DNA of 64,000 bases, taken from the NCBI GenBank assembly GCA_025526915.1, contig JAHLKH010000100.1:1-64000 (forward strand). Reading direction: 5' to 3'. The number at the start of each line of letters is the position of its first letter. Positions within the stretch are counted from its first letter, which is position 1. Below the pieces are notes generated by a model. The model saw nothing but the letters and a program-made list of their open reading frames with translations. It had not been told where the DNA came from and did not search any database. Below are positions 57,201 through 64,000 of this stretch, piece after piece. The translations under genes and the position numbers were made by a program. The stretch comes from Entophlyctis helioformis (lineage: Eukaryota; Chytridiomycota; Chytridiomycetes; Chytridiales; Chytriomycetaceae).

Positions 57201-60200
57201 TGAGACAATACAATGCTTACAACTTAGTCAAACTATTCAGCTTGTAAATGCAACCAGGCACCTCCTTCAGCTCATTTTCTGAAAGGTCCCTGTTTTCCAT
57301 CATGTCAAGCATCAGAACCACCCCCATGTTACAATAGTCACAACCAACTCACAGAATCTCCAAGTTGGCCAGATTGCCAACCGTTTCAGGAAGCACTCCA
57401 AGTTCACAATTTGTGATACTCCTACAAGTCACTGTCTGTCAGCTGCCACAATCATCTGCAGTAAATGAAAGTCAACATACAGCTCTGCCAGACTGATCAT
57501 CTTGCCAATGACAGAGATGTCATTGATTGCCTTGCCTCCAACCAGCCTGTCCAATAAAGGTCAGCCATGTTCAATCAAGGCAGAGCAGCACAATCCTTAC
57601 AGCTTTGTCAGATTGGTTAGATTGGCAATGGTGCTGGAAGCTCTGAGATCTGGTTGTTGCACCATTGCTTTGAGGGTGTGAGTGGTTGCCAGTTCAAGCC
57701 AGACAAGGCATGGTACTCACAGTGTTCTGAGTTGAGTGAGTTTGCCAATGGATGCTGGCAACTGTGTGATCTGGTTATCAGCAATGTCACTTTGGATTGC
57801 ACTCAATGTCAGTCACTCTCACCACAGCAGCCACGTGGCACTCAAACTCACAGCTCATCAAGATGCTCCAACTTGAAGATAAAGTATGGCACAGATCCTT
57901 GCAGGTTGTTTTGTCCAAGCCGCCTGTTGCTCAATGTCAGCCAGAGTGCCACATCCAGCAAGCCATATGAAGGCATGCTCACAGTGATGTCAACTTGGTC
58001 AGCTGGCAGATGCCTGGTGGGATTTCACCATCAAGCTCATTCTGGTCAAGCCACAACTCCTTGAGCATTGTCAGGCGACCAATGTCCTTGGGAATGATGC
58101 CAGACAGACTGCAACCAGTCAACCGCCTGTTTGCTCATAGCAATGTTTGGTGCATCAGTTACTTCTCAACCAGCATGCAGACAGCAATACTTACAGGGCA
58201 GTCAAGTTGTGCTGCTCATCCCACTCCATCTGCCACTTTGGAGTGATGCGTTTGGCAGAATCGTCATAGAGGTTCATCAACTCGCCTGTTGGATGCTCAG
58301 AGTTGACTGTAATATCGCTGTCCTTGGCCCACTCTGGGAAGATGGCACACAGGATTTCGAGATCAGATGCATCATCCTCCACCTTGACAGTACCACCTGT
58401 CATTTGAACACAAAGAAGTGAGCAGACAGCTGGTAGATGAACAGAGCACAAACAATGACACACCATCAACCAGCCTGGTTGCCATGGTCAAGTCCTTGAC
58501 AATTGTGGAAAAGTCAGGGCGATCATCAGGGTCATGTTCACAGCAGGTCTTGAGAGTGTCCTGCAGATCCTGCCACACATCGCCGTTGATGTTGTTTGAT
58601 GGCTGGAGTTGGTCGGCAGCCTGTGCCAAGACATCCTGAGCAAGGACGCCAAATGCATAGACATCAACAGGTGGTTTTGGCTTCTGCTGTCCACCCGTCT
58701 TGCCTTGTCCAGCGCCTCTTGTTTTGGCTTCAGGCGCCATGTACTTGGCATGGCTGGTGCTGTGGGTGGATGCTGCCAAGGCGCGAATAGACTGCATGCC
58801 GACACTGATCTTGACCTTGCTGCCCTTGGAGTCTGTCATCAAGTTGTCTGTGTGAGTGCCCGCCTGTTGGCATCAGCAGCAACAACAAGACAGTCGACTG
58901 ACCGAGATGGATGCGGCTCATGGACAGACTGCCATGGACGACTGGTCCATCAGGTGCAAACACGTGCAGGTACTTGAGGCCGCGCGCAATACGAGCCAGA
59001 ATCTGCAGGCGCTCTTGTACGCTCAGATCAGGGTGGACAGCCAAGTACGACTTGAGATCGTAGTCCATGTACGGCATGGCAATGAATGGCTTCTGGCCTT
59101 CCTTGCCCTTGAGACAGATGCCTGTAATGGGAAGCAGGTTGGCGTGACTGAGCTTGAACCACTGGCGTGCCTCATTCTCGATACTGGTGCACACAGCCTC
59201 GTCCAGGCTGTGCTTGAACTCCTTGACAATGATCTCGCTGCCATCCATCTTGGCCTTGTACACCGTGAATGTGCCCTTGGAGTCTTCAGGGACGGCGGAG
59301 ATGAGAAAGTCGTCGTGGCGAAGGTGGAGAGCACGTGGACGGACGTATCTGTGCAGTATCGCGTGTCAGTGGATGGACATGGTGCCGCGGTGGCAGCCCA
59401 TGGCAGCAACACGCACTGCAGGATCCTGTCTGTCTTGGTGTCGATCAGGTTGAGTTTCTTGGCCGTGTGCATGAGCATGACAGCAGAGTCCACTTGCATG
59501 GCGAGCGAGATCAGCTGGTGGGTGGAGAGTGTCAGTCAACCAAGTGCACAGATCCATGAGAGCAAAGCGATCGTCACGCACCTCCTTGATCTTGGCAAGA
59601 CGTTTCTTGTATCCAGCCATCTGGGCTTCAACCTCTGCCTTCTTGGCACCAATGACAATCTTGTACCAGCTACCGGTCGTGCTGGTGCCAGCCTGATGGA
59701 CTTCTGAACCTCCTTGAGCAGATCCACAAGCTCGGCGCACTTGCCGCGCACATCGGCAGAGAACCACTGGTTGGCCATCGGTGCAAGGATCGTCTTGAGT
59801 TCCTTGAGGTCGGCCAGGAAGCTCTTCAGACCGCCAATGCTGTCCACGCCGTCCTTGATGTTGCTGAGGATGTTGTCGATGATGCCAATGGCGACGGCAA
59901 TGCCTGGGATCGGCACAAAGTGTGATGCGGCCTTGGCAGCAGAGATGACGGTCGAGGCGACTTCCAGACCGTTGGTGGCGAGGAAGCGTGTCACAGCCTT
60001 GACGCTGCTGCCGCCGGTCTTCTTGGGAGCCTTGCGGATCATGTCGACAAACTCGACGACGGACGACGACAGCGTGGCGATGTTGGAGACGGTGGCCGTG
60101 TCAAAGTCGATCTCGTCCTCGCCAACTTCCTTGAGGAACGAGTTGCAGGCGGTCGTGAGCACATCATGGCCCTCGAGTGCCGATCCGAGGAACCCTTGAG

Positions 60201-60840
60201 CTTGTCGAACGCCGCATCTGCCGTGGCTGACTTGGCAGCCTGGGCCTGCGAGTCGTCTTCAACGACGGCGGCAGCAGAACGGGTTTCCTCGACAACCTGG
60301 CTCTGCAGCTCAAACAGCCTGCCGGCAATGCCGTTGATGGCGTCGACCAGATCGTCAGGCTTGGATGGATCGGCAGTCCTGATACGAGCCACCTCTTCTT
60401 CGAGCATCGCCACGAGCTCAGAGCGGAACGGTGTGTGTCAGTCAACAGCAGTGGCGGCGGCGGAAGCAAGGGCAGTGGCAGCAGCAGCAGCAGTGTGTGC
60501 ACGGCCACACCTTGTTGGAGTCGCCTGCAGCTACAACGGCACTGCTGATTGGCACACCTCTTGGAGCAGCGGATCGCTGCTCGTCATCCTCGACGGCCGA
60601 GACAGAGGGGAAGGCACTCTTGGTAGGAGCCGTTGGTGGGCCGATGTCAGGCTCGCTGCCGCAGGCGAGGCGGTCGTACCACTTGCTCAGCTTGCTCTTG
60701 CTGCTGCTGGCGGTCACACTTGGAGCGGCGATGGGACGAGGCGGCGTCGTGATGGCGGCCACACTTGGAGCAGTGCTGGGACGAGGCGACGCTGGTGGCG
60801 TCGGTCCGTCCGGCGGGCTGTTGTTGGGGCTGACGGTCAT
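54233..60840 (-). CDS. Predicted LRR-pseudokinase receptor-like protein with N-terminal helical (MLKL-like?) domain
   Basis: One gene of about 38 exons. Exon 1 (60840-60511) encodes a Pro/Ser-rich disordered start. Exon 2 on encodes a helical region (AAFDKLKG; SVVEFVDMIRKAPKKTGG; FVPIPGIAVAIGIIDNILSN; LKSFLADLKELKTILAPMAN) recalling the four-helix MLKL/HeLo-like death domains of animal and fungal proteins (weak resemblance). A TKL-like kinase fold follows: Lys in IIVKEFKHS, FIAMPYMDYDLKSYL, YMAPEA, DVYAFGVL, DRPDFSTI. HRDLK is replaced by HGSLS and DFG by a KISVGM segment, so it should be catalytically dead. After a linker come about 29 LRR exons (plant-type LSGSIPTELGNLVNLTEL) and a short C-terminus ending near 54233. 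No signal peptide or membrane helix is evident, so it is probably intracellular. Two 1-base frame breaks (about 60190 and 59698) interrupt the helical region; they may be assembly errors or mutations. Confidence 0.8.
54369..57240 (-). repeat. Tandem array of 22 LRR exon-intron units, 130-bp period
   Basis: Each unit has a 72-nt exon encoding one 24-residue LRR (LYLSENQLSGSIPTELGN-type) and a 58-nt intron of the form GTAAGCATTG...GATTGCAG, always phase 2. One unit measured exactly: exon 56384-56313. Exon starts recur about every 130 bp from 57.2 to 54.4 kb. Introns resemble each other as much as exons do, so the unit of duplication was exon plus intron. About seven more divergent LRR exons continue to 58.2 kb. 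Base composition is visibly AT-richer than the rest of the window. Confidence 0.88.
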
Positions 60841-60929
60841 GGTTGTCCTTGGTTCTATCTCTTGGTCTCTTGGTGAAGGCTTGCTCCAGTGCACCGTCAG
60901 CAACCTGCAGACGCCAGATGCCACACAGC

Positions 60930-62108
60930 TCGGCCGCTCACCAGGCGTTTGGTTGTTGTCTTCAAAGGCAACTCAGTCCGCCGTGTCCAAGCCAGTGGTC
61001 ATCGGCAACACATGCCGCATCACAAGTCGGATGGTCCCATGTTGCTGATGGGGCTGTGTGGCTGTCTGCCGCGAGCGTTGGTGGACAGCCACTGCCAGAT
61101 GCCCTTCTGGCTGGCAAGTGGGCAGGCAGATCGGCACTGCAAGTGTTTTGTCAGCCGCCTGCGTCAGATCTGCTCATGGCGAGGATGCTCATGCAGCCAG
61201 CTGGCAATGTGGTCGTCGCCCTTCTTCCTCGCCCACGAAGCTGCTCTGTCAGCATCGCCTTCACGAGGTTGAGATGCTGGAACTCGACGACCGGCGAGAT
61301 GGCCATGCTTGGCAGCATTCGCCATCGCCTGCCAAGCGCAGCCTTCCGTTCTGTGCCGATGCAGCCACACGATCACATCCAGATGCCCACAGGCAGCAGC
61401 ATGGTCCATGGCCGTGTGGTGCAGGCAGCGCTTCCTGCCTCGTGCAGCATCTGGACAATGGCAAGATGGCCGCTGCAAGCCGCCTTGTCCATTGCTGCAT
61501 AGCCATCAACAGTGTCGTACTGCTCAAGGTCGACGCCGTGCTCCTTGACAAGGTGGCACAGCAGGCCGGTGTAACCATGAGCAATAGCCATCCAGCCAAG
61601 AGCAATCGCATGCTGAAAGTCGGGCAGATCCCACCAGCCGTTGCACATGGGCACATGGAGGAGGCAGCCGTCCATGGGCAGCGGCCGAGAAGAGGTTGAT
61701 GCTCTCAAGGAACTCGTGCTGGTGGCTGTCCTGCTCTGGCAACCGTGCTCGCAGACGGTGGGACATGGAGCGTGTCTTGACGAGCAGCAAGCCGCCGTGG
61801 CTGTCAGAACCGAGCCATGCGTCTGGCAGCAGCAGCAGGTCGCCTTGCCAGTCGAGTGTGATGGCGTCTCGCCACAGCACACGGACGACGTCGTCGAGCA
61901 GGCGGCTGTCGCTGTCGAGCATGCCATTGACAAACAGAGCAAAGGTGTCTGCTGCCGTGAGAGTCGCCGACTGGGCATCTGCAGGCATGCTGGTCCAGAG
62001 ACTGCTGCCAGACAGGTGTGGCTCGCTGTCCGTGCTGCTGTCCTTGCTGCTGCTGGCAGACATCGCGGTTGATGTGCTGTTGGGCAAGATGGACGCGGTG
62101 GCTGGCAC
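60930..62108 (-). pseudogene. Ankyrin-repeat protein pseudogene
   Basis: Starts at ATG 62108 with a Ser/Thr-rich N-terminus, then DWQGDLLLLP, KTRSMSHRLRARLPEQ and a block with GYTGLLCHLVKE followed by HGVDL, paralogous to the intact 2040-2747 gene. Ankyrin repeats follow (SGHLAIVQMLHEAG; AMDHAAACGHLDVIVWLHRH; NAAKHGHLA then VVEF in another frame). The reading frame changes near 61685, 61410 and 61275, and stops appear further on (61.0-61.1 kb), so the gene is broken unless many small introns are assumed. It ends about 100 bp before the start of the LRR gene on the same strand. Confidence 0.75.
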
Positions 62109-62111
62109 GCG

Positions 62112-62870
62112 ACGTTGAGCCAGATCCAGGCGTTGGTGGTGCGGCTCGCCTCATGCTGGCCACCAGGGCCGCGAACGAACACACGGCCGTCTGCGGATGC
62201 ACTACTACTGGCCGGACATGGCTGCGTCGGTCGGCCGCTTTGTGGGCTCGTGCGACGCCTGCCAGCGGTTCAACTCGTCGACGCAGGCGCCTGCCGGTCT
62301 GCTGCACCCGCTGCCCATCCCTGCCGACCGCTTCCAGTCTGTGGCCTGCGACGTTGCGTTCATGCCCATGTCGGACGAGGGCAACGACGCTCTGTTTGTG
62401 GTTGTGGATCGCCTGACAAAGCTTGTCAAGTGCGTGCCAACGCGACGCGATGCGACTGCCGAGGATCTTGCCGCTCTGTTCCTCAACCGATGGGTGCTTG
62501 CTGGCCACGGCCTGCCGTCGTCTATCGTGTCGGACCGCGACGCTCGCTTCCTGTCTGCCTTCTGGACGGCGCTCTGTGCGGCGCTGGACATTGAGCAGGT
62601 CATGGCAACGGCCCGCCACCAGGAGACCGACGGCCAGTCCGAACGCACCATCCGCACGCTCAAGGACCTGCTGTCCAAGTATGCCAACCACCGCGGCAGC
62701 AACTGGGAGCACATGCTCGATGCGGCTGTCCATGCCCTCAACTCTGCTCCAAGTGCATCGACTGGCTATGCTCCGTACTTTCTCGCCTTTGGCCTTGAGC
62801 CTCGCACGCTGCCACATGAGCCTGCAGCATTGTCGCCACCTGCTTTTCGAAGCACCATCTGTCAGGTACT
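62112..62870 (+). mobile_element. Orphan Ty3/gypsy integrase fragment
   Basis: An uninterrupted frame covers the integrase zinc-binding HHCC region (HAGHQGRERTHGRLRMHYYW ... CDACQRFNSSTQAP) and the catalytic core with all three acidic residues: Asp in SVACDVAFMP, Asp in SIVSDRDARF and Glu in TDGQSERTIRTLK. It stops after YFLAFGLEPRTLP. No LTR flanks it, and it begins within a few bases of the start codon of the ankyrin pseudogene on the other strand. It is the pol part absent from the 47-54 kb elements; whether it came from the same copy is unknown. Confidence 0.88.
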
Positions 62871-63440
62871 ACTCGTGCATGCATCTATATTATGCCAATG
62901 AACATCGTGTATACAAAGCACCGTTTGTCGGACTGTTGCCGAGTGGACGATGCGGCTGCTTCGAGCAGATGTATGCGAGTGGATCGTGTCTTGCCAAGGG
63001 GAATGCGAACGGGTTCTTTCTTGCATCATGTGCAACGCAACGCAACACATGTGTTTTTGAGCCGTAGTTTGCCAGTGGCTCTGAGCGTGTGGGGGTGCAT
63101 GTCGGATGCACGGCTGGACGCACACTCCGACGCACACTCCGACCGGGGCAGAGGGGGCGAGCCGTTGATGCACGCGCCACCGACCCGACCCGACCCGTCA
63201 CAGGGGGCCGCCAAGCAGCAATGGCGGTGGCGTTTCAAATTGTCTGTTTCAGTCCGTGCACCGTCGTGGCCATTGTCGGCGCTTTGCCCAGCGAGCAACT
63301 GCCGCAAGTGCATCCACGGCCGACACTCACCTGCGCACTCGCATAGCTCCACTTGCACGCACGCACACGCACACGCCGCACACGCCGCACACGTCGCACA
63401 CCACGCACACCCATACACTTAGACGACCCGCCAGCCCGCC
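62871..63440. other. Intergenic
   Basis: No supported gene. It contains CACACGC-type short repeats near 63365-63415, presumably the 5' flank of the next gene. Confidence 0.55.
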
Positions 63441-63786
63441 ATGACCTGCACCGCCGTGAACAGCACCAGCCCACGCAAGCACAGCAGCAGCAACGCACGC
63501 ACAGCGGCACCCACCACATCGACGATTGCACCTGCAGCAGCAGCCACGACCACCACCACGACCACCACGACCACCACGGCGGCTCTGCTGGTGCTCGGCC
63601 TTGCCGCCAGCCTCGGCGTGCAGGGCGTGCAGGCCCAGGCGGCACCGGCGCCGGCGTGCCTGTCGCTGGCCACGTCCCGCTCGTGCCCCGAGTTTGCAGG
63701 TCAGTGCTGTGTGTGTCTATTGTCTGTCTGTGTGTGTGTCTGTCAGTGCTGTGTCTGTCTATTGTCTGTCTGTCTGTCTGTCTGTG

Positions 63787-63818
<32 letters not shown>

Positions 63819-64000
63819 CCCTGTCGTTTGCCCCCACGCAGCGCCCGCAGCACCCGCAGCACCCGCAAGCACCCGCAGCCCCGAGCACCCGCAGCGCCGC
63901 TTTCTGCCTTTGAGCCGTTCAATGCGGCGTTCTTGGCTGGCTGGCCAATCAGCGGCGTCGCCCGCCAAGCCCCAATGCCGCGTGCTGTGTGCTGCTCGTG
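63441..64000 (+). CDS. Secreted or membrane-anchored cysteine-containing protein, 5' part only
   Basis: The gene runs off the window. Exon 1 (63441-63699) encodes a Ser/Thr/Ala-rich start with an (ACC)n-encoded Thr run and a hydrophobic segment (AALLVLGLAASLGVQGVQAQ, probably signal peptide or anchor), then CLSLATSRSCPEF. The donor is GCAG|GTCAGT. The best acceptor is GCACCCGCAG|CGCCGC at 63894, continuing in frame as APLSAFEPFNAAFLAGWPIS. The CxxLAxSxxCPxF start is my recollection of frizzled-like cysteine-rich secreted proteins of early fungi; this is weak. The intron carries GTCTGTCT and CTGC repeats. Confidence 0.55.

Noticed and set aside
54369..57240. Regular 130-bp repeats resembling a CRISPR array or satellite
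   Set aside because: Units are LRR exons with consensus splice sites in a eukaryotic gene; the spacing reflects 72-nt exon plus 58-nt intron.

Overview
The window looks like nuclear DNA of a GC-rich zoosporic (flagellated) fungus, most likely a chytrid. This is inferred from gene content. A ciliary gene (CFAP61) sits beside fungal-type genes: an OPT oligopeptide transporter, the sorting nexin Snx41/Atg20, the kinetochore subunit Spc24, a Utp16/Bud21-like U3 snoRNP factor and a SWIRM protein. Most genes have short GT-AG introns, mostly about 60-230 nt, and are tightly packed on both strands with microsatellite-rich gaps. For nine spliced genes, exon boundaries were worked out by hand until the reading frame closed exactly; these are stated in the entries.

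Layout. 0-2.8 kb: a secreted/type I membrane protein behind a CCAAT-box minisatellite, then a short ankyrin-family protein. 3.4-5.8 kb: OPT transporter. 5.9-7.8 kb: mostly simple repeats. 7.8-18.4 kb, all minus strand: PPR protein, CFAP61, NAA38 and an unknown 760-aa AT-hook protein. 18.4-19.8 kb: taspase-1 (plus), starting 52 bp from the AT-hook gene. 19.8-33.8 kb, minus: tandem B-box protein, PRL phosphatase, unknown multi-pass membrane protein, PA-TM-RING E3 ligase, SWIRM protein. 36.1-44.6 kb: SPC24, tRNA-Leu(UAA), SNX41/ATG20, an unknown protein, UTP16-like, and RPB4 (minus, with a GC-AG intron). A second copy of the CCAAT-box element lies upstream of RPB4.

44.8-54.0 kb is decayed and mobile-element rich. 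An unresolved coding region is cut by an LTR. Two LTR families and a frame-broken Ty3/gypsy gag-protease-RT follow, then a tandem LTR-internal-LTR-internal-LTR block carrying an integrase C-terminus with chromodomain.

54.2-60.8 kb (minus) holds the most unusual locus: one gene predicted to encode an N-terminal helical region that recalls MLKL-type membrane-death domains, a pseudokinase without HRD or DFG motifs, and about 29 leucine-rich-repeat exons. Twenty-two of these lie in a regular 130-bp array of one 72-nt LRR exon plus one 58-nt phase-2 intron. This looks like a modular receptor gene able to gain, lose or skip repeats without breaking frame. It carries two apparent 1-base frame breaks. 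Next to it lie an ankyrin pseudogene related to the 2-kb gene and an orphan integrase core. The window ends inside a secreted cysteine-containing protein gene.
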